DNA of 45,985 nt from Lachnospiraceae bacterium (lineage in GTDB: Bacteria; Bacillota; Clostridia; Lachnospirales; Lachnospiraceae): NCBI GenBank assembly GCA_910573755.1, contig CAJTBO010000036.1, positions 1-45,985 on the forward strand. The letters run 5' to 3'. Positions 32,689 to 39,979 of this stretch are shown here, one piece after another (position 1 is the first letter of the stretch; every line of letters starts with the position of its first letter). The translations under genes and the position numbers were made by a program. Below the pieces are notes generated by a model. It ran no database searches. It saw only the letters and a list, made by a program, of their open reading frames with translations, and had not been told where the DNA came from.

Positions 32689-33309
32689 TTATTTACCGCC
32701 TCTCACTTTCCTGATCTTTGTTTTGATCCTCTGCAGCGCGTTGTCTGTCGCTTTCGCCGTCTTTCCCAGTACTCTTGCGATCTCCGTATAACGCATCCCC
32801 GTCACACACAGTTCCAGAACCTGCTTTTCAAAACTGCTCAGTTCCTGCTCTATCGCCGTCTCCAGACTTTCCAGATTCTCCCTGTCGATCATCAGTTCCT
32901 CCGGGTTTTTGCTGTCCCATGCCACCAGCTCCTGCATCAGTTCCGGATAGCCGTCCTCTTCATTTCCCGTCTGATTCCCGTAAAGTGATACGTAGGAATT
33001 CAGAAAGGAATGTTTCTTTCTGCCCGCCGCCTGCACCGCCGTATAGATCTGTCTTGTCACACACAGTTCCGCAAAAGTATAAAAACTGGCATCCCGCCCC
33101 GCGTCATAATCCCGGATCGCTTTAAACAGGCCGATCATCCCCTCCTGCAGAAGATCCTCATGGTCCGCCCCCAATATATACATCGCCTTGGATTTTTTCC
33201 GTACCATATCCTTATATTTTTCAATGATATATTCAGTCACCCGGTTATCCCCGTCACGGAGTTTTAAGATCAGCTCCTCATCGGAGAGAAGTTCGTAGTC
33301 GTTGTACAT
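32689..33309 (-). CDS. sigH: SigH-like sporulation sigma factor (sigma-30), 206 aa
   Basis: This sigma-70 family factor has the SigH layout. Region 2 lies near residues 25-85 with GADHEDLLQEGMIGLFKAIRDYD and CVTRQIYTAVQAAGRKKH. Region 4 lies near 150-205 with SFEKQVLELCVTGMRYTEIARVLGKTAKATDNALQRIKTKI. SigH directs early stationary-phase and sporulation genes in Bacillus and Clostridia. The start MYNDYELLSDEEL was chosen by family likeness; the frame extends 22 codons upstream. The promoter lies in the 55-bp repeat at 33347-33401. Specificity could differ from classic SigH. Confidence 0.85.
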   Translation of the reverse strand: MYNDYELLSDEELILKLRDGDNRVTEYIIEKYKDMVRKKSKAMYILGADHEDLLQEGMIGLFKAIRDYDAGRDASFYTFAELCVTRQIYTAVQAAGRKKHSFLNSYVSLYGNQTGNEEDGYPELMQELVAWDSKNPEELMIDRENLESLETAIEQELSSFEKQVLELCVTGMRYTEIARVLGKTAKATDNALQRIKTKIRKVRGGK

Positions 33310-33346
33310 GGCCCGGTATCCTGCCCTTCCATTCTTTTCGGTTATC

Positions 33347-33401
33347 ATTATATAATCCGCTCTTCGTAAAATCAATGTTTAAATCCTGTTTCTTATTTAC
33401 T
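33347..33401. repeat. 55-bp direct repeat, left copy, carrying the sigH promoter
   Basis: It matches 39863-39917 at 53 of 55 positions and in the same orientation. On the minus strand it contains TTGATT (33370-33375), 17 bases and TATAAT (33347-33352), a good promoter placed about 38 bases before the sigH start. The two copies bracket the GH32/ABC/LacI cassette, 6516 bases apart. Confidence 0.9.
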
Positions 33402-33642
33402 TTATGCCCGTATATGCGCACCGGAAGATAGCGGATGACCTTCATGAGGCATGTGGATTCCGGACAGACTATGTGCCGGTGTAAAGCTTATATTGAACTG
33501 CTTCCTTCTTAATGACATCTTCGGCCCTCGTATCTCTATCAGTTTCAATATGCTCAGGCACCACTTCCGGATGATATTCCGGTTTTGCGCGTATGATGGT
33601 GCTTTTGCTTTCGGCGTTCGCGTAGAAGATACCCCTATCCTT

Positions 33643-35016
33643 CTATTTTCCCGCAAATACCCTCTCTACTCTCCCGCAGATCCGATTGCCGAGTCCGTAA
33701 ACAACGTTGCTGATCACATACTCGCCGTCATTGACAAACACCTCAATCAGGTTCGGTTCCACAAAAATATCCAACTTGTATCTGCCATGGAGTCGCGGCG
33801 TATTACTCATCATCCGGTATCCACAGATATCGTCAAACACGGCTTTTCTGTCTGTGCGGATGAAATCTCTCTCCTCCCAGATACGGAAGCCGCCGATATC
33901 AAGACACTCTCCGGAATTCAACGTCACCTGTATCCTGAGCGGTTTTCCGCTCAGGATCGCCGGGCTGCCAAACTTTTCTGTCGCAGAACTATCTGCTCCG
34001 CCCGCATCCTCATCAAAAGAGGCGTTTCCAAACACCTTCTCCTGCCCCAATACCTCTTTTCCAAAATACTCATCAACTGCCGGATGCACCCTGAAATATA
34101 TATGTCCATCCTCATATTCTACAACCCTCGGCAGGCACATCATACCATTCCAGGGCACGCATCCCTTTTTCTCCACTGCCTTCGGCATCCGCATCCAGGC
34201 AACCATAACACGCCTGCCTGCCGCGTCTATATTCGTCTGAGGCGCATAGAGATCCAGTCCGTAATCGACATACTGATACTCATCCGGCAGTCTCAGCCTG
34301 CATCTGGTCTTGTCAAACCCCACGGCCATACACACCGCATAGTGTTCATAACCCTCTGTTTCCCTTGCAAAATACATGGCGGATCCGATAAATACATAAT
34401 CATTCCCCGCTTTAAAAAGATCCGGGCATTCCAGTATGGCACCGAATTTCTCACTCTGAGCCCGGGAGATATAGCGCCAGTTGAAACCGTCAGTGCTTCG
34501 GTAAAACACTGCGCTCCCTATCTTCCCCCGACTGCTGCCGCCAAGAATCATATAAAAATCACTGCCATCCTTCCACACTTTGGGATCTCTCATATTCTCC
34601 GCCGCCGGAAGAACAACCCGCTTGCCGTCAAAATTGTCAAACGAATATCCGTCTTCCGATGATATCATAATCTGTGCGGCATCATACCCCTCTTCATTGA
34701 TATGTATATTTTCCGGATTGATTTCCCTGTAGCGAATTCCCGTATAATACAGGCTCATCTTCCCATCATGCTCCACGGCACTTCCGGAAAAGCAACCGTT
34801 CTGATCCTCATACCTTGTAGGAAAAAGCGCCACCCCCACATGCTCCCAGTGTACCAGATCCACGCTGACCGCATGTCCCCAGTGCATCGTCCCCCACACG
34901 GGAGCATAGGGAAAATACTGATAAAACAGATGATATTTCCCCTTATAATAGATAAAGCCGTTAGGATCATTGATCCAGTTTCCCGGTGCTTTCAGATGTA
35001 ATGTATCCTTTGCCAT
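33643..35016 (-). CDS. intracellular GH32 beta-fructosidase (sucrose/fructan hydrolase), 457 aa
   Basis: Glycoside hydrolase family 32 splits terminal beta-fructose from sucrose or fructo-oligosaccharides. The three catalytic signatures are visible: WINDPNGF (nucleophile Asp, residues ~15-22), MRDPKVW (transition-state stabiliser) and ECPDLF (acid/base Glu). A five-bladed propeller-sized first part and a C-terminal beta-sandwich (RYKLDIFVEPNLIEVFVNDGE) match. No signal peptide is present, so it acts on imported sugar. AGGAG lies 6 bases before the chosen ATG. It is the last gene of the ABC operon, 88 bases after the permease, with a hairpin between. Confidence 0.94.
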   Translation of the reverse strand: MAKDTLHLKAPGNWINDPNGFIYYKGKYHLFYQYFPYAPVWGTMHWGHAVSVDLVHWEHVGVALFPTRYEDQNGCFSGSAVEHDGKMSLYYTGIRYREINPENIHINEEGYDAAQIMISSEDGYSFDNFDGKRVVLPAAENMRDPKVWKDGSDFYMILGGSSRGKIGSAVFYRSTDGFNWRYISRAQSEKFGAILECPDLFKAGNDYVFIGSAMYFARETEGYEHYAVCMAVGFDKTRCRLRLPDEYQYVDYGLDLYAPQTNIDAAGRRVMVAWMRMPKAVEKKGCVPWNGMMCLPRVVEYEDGHIYFRVHPAVDEYFGKEVLGQEKVFGNASFDEDAGGADSSATEKFGSPAILSGKPLRIQVTLNSGECLDIGGFRIWEERDFIRTDRKAVFDDICGYRMMSNTPRLHGRYKLDIFVEPNLIEVFVNDGEYVISNVVYGLGNRICGRVERVFAGK

Positions 35017-35060
35017 GCCCATCTCCTATCTGTCAAAAAATTTTCAGCTTCGGTATGGCA

Positions 35061-35082
35061 GAGGGTATTTTTCAATACCCTC
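35061..35082. other. 9-bp hairpin between permease and GH32 genes
   Basis: GAGGGTATT (35061-35069) pairs with AATACCCTC (35074-35082) around a 4-base loop, without a T-run. It may protect or process the mRNA between the two genes. Confidence 0.6.
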
Positions 35083-35104
35083 CTGCTCTCTGTAATATAT
35101 ATTT

Positions 35105-35965
35105 CTATTTTACCGCACCTGCTACAACACCACCGATGATCTGTTTTTGCAGTACAACATACAAAACAAGTATCGGAAGTACACAAAGCAGCAATCCCGC
35201 CATGATCGTACCGTAATCCGCAGAGTATGTACCGTAAAAGCTGTAGGTCGAAAGCGGAAGCGTCAGCAGCTTTTTGTCAGTCAGCACAAGGGACGGCAGA
35301 AGGAAATCATTCCAGAATGCCAGTGAATTCAAAATGACCATTGTTGAAATGATCGGCTTAAGAAGCGGCAACACAATCTTAAAAAAGGTCTGTGCGTGCG
35401 TGCACCCGTCTATGTAAGCCGCCTCCTCAAGAGCCATCGGCACATTTCCCTTGATAAAACCATGGAACATAAATACTGACATCGCCATCGAAAATCCGGT
35501 GTGCAGAAAGATCAGAGTGATCCTGTGGTTTAAAACGTTGATCGTCCCGCCATAAATGCTCACAAGCGGAATCATGATCGCCTGAAACGGAATAATCATG
35601 GATGCCACCATCAATCCGAACGTAAGTTTTGAAATACCGTTGCTGTTGCGGACAATATAATAGGCAAGCATAGCCGCGAGAAGCGTCACCAAAACCGTCG
35701 CCGATACTGTCACAATCAACGAGTTTTTAAACGCGTTCAGAAAGTTCATCTGTGTAAATGCCTTTACAAAATTGTCAAAAGAGAGACCTTTAATTGTGAA
35801 GAGCCAGGAAAACGGACTCTTGATAATATCCCTCTTTTGTTTCAGAGAGTTGATGACTACCATGATAAATGGAAACATATAAGCAAGAAAGATAAGGATC
35901 AGTCCCGTCATCGACAACATATTTACTGCCTTTTTCTTTGTTCCTCCTACCTGTGTATTTTTCAT
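35105..35965 (-). CDS. sugar ABC transporter permease (MalG type), 286 aa
   Basis: This is a six-helix permease of the carbohydrate-uptake-1 family. It carries the EAA loop that contacts the ATPase: MALEEAAYIDGCTHAQTFFKIVLPLLKP. Typical opening helices (MLSMTGLILIFLAYMFPFIMVVINSLK) and the C-terminal WNDFLLPSLVL agree with MalG-like proteins. The ATG at 35963-35965 has GGAGG upstream and overlaps the stop of the partner permease by one base (TAATG). It pairs with the MalF-type permease and the binding lipoprotein. No ATP-binding gene is in the operon. Confidence 0.93.
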   Translation of the reverse strand: MKNTQVGGTKKKAVNMLSMTGLILIFLAYMFPFIMVVINSLKQKRDIIKSPFSWLFTIKGLSFDNFVKAFTQMNFLNAFKNSLIVTVSATVLVTLLAAMLAYYIVRNSNGISKLTFGLMVASMIIPFQAIMIPLVSIYGGTINVLNHRITLIFLHTGFSMAMSVFMFHGFIKGNVPMALEEAAYIDGCTHAQTFFKIVLPLLKPIISTMVILNSLAFWNDFLLPSLVLTDKKLLTLPLSTYSFYGTYSADYGTIMAGLLLCVLPILVLYVVLQKQIIGGVVAGAVK

Positions 35966-36837
35966 TATGCTTCCACCTCCTGTTTCTTTGTCAGGTATAC
36001 CTGAATCCCGCTGATACATGCCACAATGATAAACAGAATCAGTGCCTCCGCCTGACCGACACCAAACTGTCTTGAGGTAAACGCTTTTTCATACACATGC
36101 ATCGCTGCCATCTCCGTCGTTCCGTAAGGTGCGCCAGCTGTCAGGGACAGATTCACATCATACACCATAAATGCCCGTGAAAGAGTTAAGAACAGACAGA
36201 TTGTTATAGAAGACATCATAAGCGGCATGATGATATTTTTTAATTTCACAAATCCTGAGGCCCCGTCTATGCTCGCCGCCTCCATCACATCCTCGGAAAG
36301 CCCCATAAAACCAGCCACATAGATCAGGATCATGTAGCCCGACAACTGCCATACAGAGACGACCACCAACGCGATAAACGCATTTGTCGGCTCCGAGAGC
36401 CATGAGACTTCGAAAATGCTCCATCCGGTGCTCTCACCGATATTCACAAACACTCTTGAAAATACAAACTGCCAGATATAACCGAGCACAATGCCGCCGA
36501 TCAGGTTCGGTGTAAAAAAACCGGCGCGGAAGAAGTTTTCTCCCTTGATTCCTCTAGTCAGCAGATAGGCAATGGCAAACGCCAGCACATTCACAATGAT
36601 AACCACAAAGATCACATACTTGAATGTCAGAAGGAGCGATGTCCAAAACTGTGCATCCTTCACCACACCCCCAAAATTTTTGAGCCCCACAAAGTTTTTT
36701 GCTGTGGTCACACCGTTCCAGTCCGTAAGTGTCAGATACACACCATAGAGAAAAGGTACGATCACCACTGCAAAGAAGCAAAACATTCCGGGTAACGCAA
36801 ACATACAAAAATCTTTTCCTTTATTTTTTGTTTTCAT
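35965..36837 (-). CDS. sugar ABC transporter permease (MalF type), 290 aa
   Basis: This six-helix permease forms the channel with the MalG-type protein. It begins with a short cytoplasmic tail and helix 1 (FCMFALPGMFCFFAVVIVPFLYGVYLTLTDWNG). The EAA loop reads DVMEAASIDGASGFVKLKNIIMPLM. Helices end with QAEALILFIIVACISGIQVYL. Its stop overlaps the start of the next permease by one base, so translation is coupled. It lies 14 bases after the binding-protein gene. Confidence 0.93.
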   Translation of the reverse strand: MKTKNKGKDFCMFALPGMFCFFAVVIVPFLYGVYLTLTDWNGVTTAKNFVGLKNFGGVVKDAQFWTSLLLTFKYVIFVVIIVNVLAFAIAYLLTRGIKGENFFRAGFFTPNLIGGIVLGYIWQFVFSRVFVNIGESTGWSIFEVSWLSEPTNAFIALVVVSVWQLSGYMILIYVAGFMGLSEDVMEAASIDGASGFVKLKNIIMPLMMSSITICLFLTLSRAFMVYDVNLSLTAGAPYGTTEMAAMHVYEKAFTSRQFGVGQAEALILFIIVACISGIQVYLTKKQEVEA

Positions 36838-36851
36838 ATTCTGCCCCTCCT

Positions 36852-38228
36852 TTATTCCTGTTCATTCCAGTAATCCTGAATTGCGTTTATCAGTTCCTCT
36901 CTGTCACTCCTGTCTGCCAGGTATTTCTGCATCGCCGCCCCCAGCACTGCCCAGTGGTCATTGGGCACGATAGCGGACGCATTGAACGCCCTGCCATTAT
37001 GTACTTTCTCATATATATCGCAGCTTAACGGATCAGCCGGCTTATAGGGATTGTTTTGGAACGGCGGAATAATATTGCAGGTCTTTACCAGCATCTGCTG
37101 CCCGATCTCACTGTAAACGATCCAGTCCAAAAATTCCTTTGCCGCCGCCTGCTCCTTCTCCGTTGCCATCTGCCCATCCAGCATAACCTGCTTTGACGGC
37201 GAGCCCTGAATCTTACTGTTCACAAAATCCGTGCTGTCATTGTTCATAAAATACGGAAGAAATCCATACTCATCCTCTTCCTCTGCCCCCGCCTCGGAAA
37301 GATTCGGCCACGCCCAGTTCCCGTTGAACCAGAATGCGGTTTTGCCGTCCACCAGATCGATCGCCATCTCATCATAATCCGCCCCCAGCGGATCACCTTT
37401 TGCCACATTGTACTCTTTCAAAACATCGAACATATCCAGAAATTCCGACACTCGGCTATAAGAATACAGGTCTGCTTCGCCTGCCTTGATATCTTCGATG
37501 ATCTTCTGCGCGCCCTCCGAAGTCCCATCATAGGTTTCATAGATATATTGCAGTTGATGGGCGCCCAGGGACCAGTCCTCCTTCGCCATGGAAACCGGTT
37601 TTTCCATCCCGCTCGCCACAAGTTTGTCGAGAAGTGCTTTAAACTCATCCAGCGTCGTGATAGAAGTCGGATCAAACTCTTCCCCCAGCGTCTCCTCGAT
37701 CGCCTCTTTGTTGTAGATAATACCGCGTCCCTCAATGCAGAGCGGGAAGGCATAGATCTTTCCATCGATATCCGTTGTGTACCCTTTTGCCTCCGCCGTC
37801 CATTTTTCATCGGTCAGATCAACCGCCTTTTCCTCGGCAAGCGCGATTACATCCGTGGTATCCAATATTGCCAGTGTGGGCGGATTGCCTGAATTGTACA
37901 GACTGATCATCTTCGTGTAGGGAGAATCCCCGTCTGTGACCGGCATCACCTCCACATGAACGCCGGACTTTTTCTCAAACTCCGCGCCCATCTCCTCAAG
38001 CGCCACCTGAATCTCCGCCTTCGTATTCAGAAGCGTGATACTTGTGCCATCAAGAGAAGTATCATACTCGAACGTATCTGTGGACGTATCGATGGGTACT
38101 TTTTTCTCCACCTCGTTCGGATCATCCGGATCGCTGGCAAATCCGAACCGGCAGCCTGTCAGCACGATAGTCAGCATCGCCAAAATAAGCGCTGTCAGGG
38201 TAACTCTTGCCATGACTTTCTTTTTCAT
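36852..38228 (-). CDS. sugar-binding lipoprotein of an ABC importer, 458 aa
   Basis: A family-1-type extracellular solute-binding protein that catches the sugar and hands it to the permeases. The signal peptide ends in the lipobox LTGC (Cys ~26), so it is lipid-anchored. Typical features are an N-terminal ITLLNTKAEIQVALEEMGAEFEKKSG, a DVIALAEEKAVDLTD stretch, AFWFNGNWAWPNLSEAG and FLDWIVYSEIGQQ. Given the GH32 gene in the operon, sucrose or a fructo-oligosaccharide is the likely ligand (inference). It is the first gene after a promoter with a double operator at 38260-38282. Confidence 0.92.
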   Translation of the reverse strand: MKKKVMARVTLTALILAMLTIVLTGCRFGFASDPDDPNEVEKKVPIDTSTDTFEYDTSLDGTSITLLNTKAEIQVALEEMGAEFEKKSGVHVEVMPVTDGDSPYTKMISLYNSGNPPTLAILDTTDVIALAEEKAVDLTDEKWTAEAKGYTTDIDGKIYAFPLCIEGRGIIYNKEAIEETLGEEFDPTSITTLDEFKALLDKLVASGMEKPVSMAKEDWSLGAHQLQYIYETYDGTSEGAQKIIEDIKAGEADLYSYSRVSEFLDMFDVLKEYNVAKGDPLGADYDEMAIDLVDGKTAFWFNGNWAWPNLSEAGAEEEDEYGFLPYFMNNDSTDFVNSKIQGSPSKQVMLDGQMATEKEQAAAKEFLDWIVYSEIGQQMLVKTCNIIPPFQNNPYKPADPLSCDIYEKVHNGRAFNASAIVPNDHWAVLGAAMQKYLADRSDREELINAIQDYWNEQE

Positions 38229-38259
38229 GAATCATACCTCCTGTTTTTATTTTTTTGAG

Positions 38260-38282
38260 AAACCGGTTAAGTAACCGGTTAC
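38260..38282. promoter_or_regulatory. double LacI-type operator, ABC side
   Basis: Two AACCGGTT boxes with 4 bases between them lie downstream of the promoter -10 box. The same 23-base layout, with 3 mismatches, recurs at 38391-38413 on the regulator side. Confidence 0.8.
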
Positions 38283-38297
38283 TTTATCGCCATTTTT

Positions 38298-38326
38298 ATA
38301 ATAACATTGAATGATACTGACGTCAA
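38298..38326 (-). promoter_or_regulatory. promoter of the sugar ABC operon
   Basis: Minus-strand TTGACG (38321-38326), a 17-base spacer, and TATTAT (38298-38303). The operator at 38260-38282 is about 16 bases downstream of the -10 box, a position for repression. Confidence 0.75.
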
Positions 38327-38390
38327 TTCGCAATTCTTTTTTTGTCACATATGCTTCATTTTGTATCTCTAAACTTGTGCATTTTCCACA

Positions 38391-38413
38391 AAACCGGTTA
38401 CTTAACCGATTAC
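38391..38413. promoter_or_regulatory. double LacI-type operator, regulator side
   Basis: AAACCGGTTA, then ACCGATTAC, matches the operator at 38260-38282 at 20 of 23 positions. It sits immediately upstream of the regulator's -35 box. Confidence 0.75.
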
Positions 38414-38416
38414 TTA

Positions 38417-38445
38417 TTGCCTGCATTTTTGATTTTTGTTATACT
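38417..38445 (+). promoter_or_regulatory. promoter of the LacI regulator gene
   Basis: TTGCCT (38417-38422), a 17-base spacer and TATACT (38440-38445), with an operator directly upstream. Autoregulation is likely. Confidence 0.65.
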
Positions 38446-38489
38446 GGCACTATAACAGGCAGCATCATTATTATCCGCAAGAGGACAGC

Positions 38490-39524
38490 ATGGGAAAGAA
38501 AAACAACGTAACTTTTGACGACATCGCAAAATACACCAACTTTTCAAAGACTACCATTTCCAGATATTTTAATAACCCCGATTCTCTTACTCTCGAGAAT
38601 CAGGAGGTCATCGCAAAAGCTTTAGTAGATCTAAATTATAAGGAAAACAAGGTGGCACGTATTCTTGCCAACGGCCAGACAGAATTTATCGGCATCATTA
38701 TACCGAATCTGTTCCTGCACTATTACTCGGAAATGCTGGATAAAATTCTCTCCACCTACGAGCAGTTCGGTTATAAATTCCTCGTGTTTATCGGCAATGA
38801 AAAGGAAGAGACGGAACGCCGTTACATCAAAGAGCTTCTCGCATACAAAATTGAAGGTCTGATTGTCTTAAGCCATACGATTCCCTCGGAGGAACTCGCC
38901 GCCTTAGGGCTTCCTATCGTTACCATAGAGCGGGAAGATCGATGGGTATGCAGTGTCAATACTGACAACTATATGGGCGGCTGTCAGGCCGCCGGTCTCC
39001 TTGCAAGGCATCACTGCGATATACTGATCCATATCAATTCCTCCTCTGCCAGAAATGTTCCCGCCTATGGACGTATTCAGGGATTTTTGGATATCTGTAA
39101 AGAAACGAAACTACCCTATGAACTGTTCCTGAAAGAGATGGGCAACAACCATGAATCTTTAAAGGAACATTTGACTGACATCCTCTGCGCTCTGGAACAG
39201 AAATATACAGACAGGAAAAAGGGCATCTTTTTTTCAAATGATACTCATGCTAATATCTTCTTAAATCTTCTTGTCCGAAAATACGGCTCTCTTCCTGAAG
39301 ATTACCTGATCATCGGTTTTGACAATTCTCCTGTATCCAGAGAAGCACTGATTCCCATCAGCACTATCGGACAGCAGATAGACAAAATCGCATATGAAGC
39401 TGTAAGCCTTCTCATCGAACAGATAAATGGGCGCAAAAAAAGAAGACCGGTTCTCTTAAAAGAACCGGTTCACAAAGTGATCACTCCGGTACTGTTAAAA
39501 AGGGAAACTACCGAGAGAATCTGA
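38490..39524 (+). CDS. LacI-family transcriptional regulator of the sugar cassette, 344 aa
   Basis: The N-terminal helix-turn-helix is VTFDDIAKYTNFSKTTISRYFNNP (about residues 7-30). The hinge follows (VARILANGQTEFIGIIIPN), then a periplasmic-binding-protein-like sensor domain (FIGIIIPNLFLHYYSEML, and IGFDNSPVSREALIPISTIGQ). GAGGA precedes the ATG at 38490. It is divergent from the ABC operon with shared operators, so it should repress the operon until its sugar ligand is present. A palindrome with AACCGGT boxes (39446-39469) lies in its own 3' end. Confidence 0.93.
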   Translation: MGKKNNVTFDDIAKYTNFSKTTISRYFNNPDSLTLENQEVIAKALVDLNYKENKVARILANGQTEFIGIIIPNLFLHYYSEMLDKILSTYEQFGYKFLVFIGNEKEETERRYIKELLAYKIEGLIVLSHTIPSEELAALGLPIVTIEREDRWVCSVNTDNYMGGCQAAGLLARHHCDILIHINSSSARNVPAYGRIQGFLDICKETKLPYELFLKEMGNNHESLKEHLTDILCALEQKYTDRKKGIFFSNDTHANIFLNLLVRKYGSLPEDYLIIGFDNSPVSREALIPISTIGQQIDKIAYEAVSLLIEQINGRKKRRPVLLKEPVHKVITPVLLKRETTERI

Positions 39525-39862
39525 CAATCTTAAAGTTTCAAATGGTCTCGGCGCTGCCGCTCGTTGGAATTCCCCTGCGCCGCCTTTTACAAAGCAGCTT
39601 TTTACCGTCTAAGCTGCGCCGCATCCCATCATATCGAAGGGAGGGGTCTTTCGAATCCCCTTGTTTTCAGTCCGAAAGTGACGGAAAATATTAATCCGCG
39701 AATCCCTCGACGATTATTACCGCACAAAACGATTGATCATCGGAGAGCGGTACAAAATCATTCCGGCCTAAAGTTTTCCCGTCAGGACATTTTGTTCATC
39801 ACAATCCACCGGCTGTTGCAAGTTCGGGAAGATTGTCATTCGTTTTTGCTTCAAAACTTGAG
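39525..39862. other. unassigned intergenic region, 338 bases
   Basis: No gene, RNA or repeat was recognised here. It lies between the regulator and the right copy of the 55-bp repeat. Open frames on both strands are short or look non-coding. If the repeat marks an insertion, this is the right arm of the inserted DNA. Confidence 0.4.
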
Positions 39863-39917
39863 ATTATATAATCTGCTCTTCGCAAAATCAATGTTTAAAT
39901 CCTGTTTCTTATTTACT
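39863..39917. repeat. 55-bp direct repeat, right copy
   Basis: It matches 33347-33401 at 53 of 55 positions. It holds the same minus-strand promoter: TTGATT (39886-39891), 17 bases, TATAAT (39863-39868). Here the promoter points away from the helicase gene into the unassigned region and the antisense side of the LacI gene. Confidence 0.9.
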
Positions 39918-39979
39918 CCCGACATAAAAAGTGCTAGTCTGTAATAGTACAAAATCAGTAAAAATATACCGGAGCCAAT

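Noticed and set aside
33402-33656. Minus-strand open frame between GH32 and the 55-bp repeat
   Set aside because: No ribosome site, no domain, and composition unlike neighbours. The 240 bases after the GH32 stop appear non-coding.
39620-39720. tRNA-like T-arm sequence (TTCGAATCC) after the LacI gene
   Set aside because: No cloverleaf with anticodon and acceptor stems could be drawn around it.
39564-39944. Plus-strand open frame running into the right 55-bp repeat
   Set aside because: Its sequence has no domain and includes the repeat, which carries a promoter on the other strand. The two repeat copies differ at non-synonymous positions, which argues against coding.
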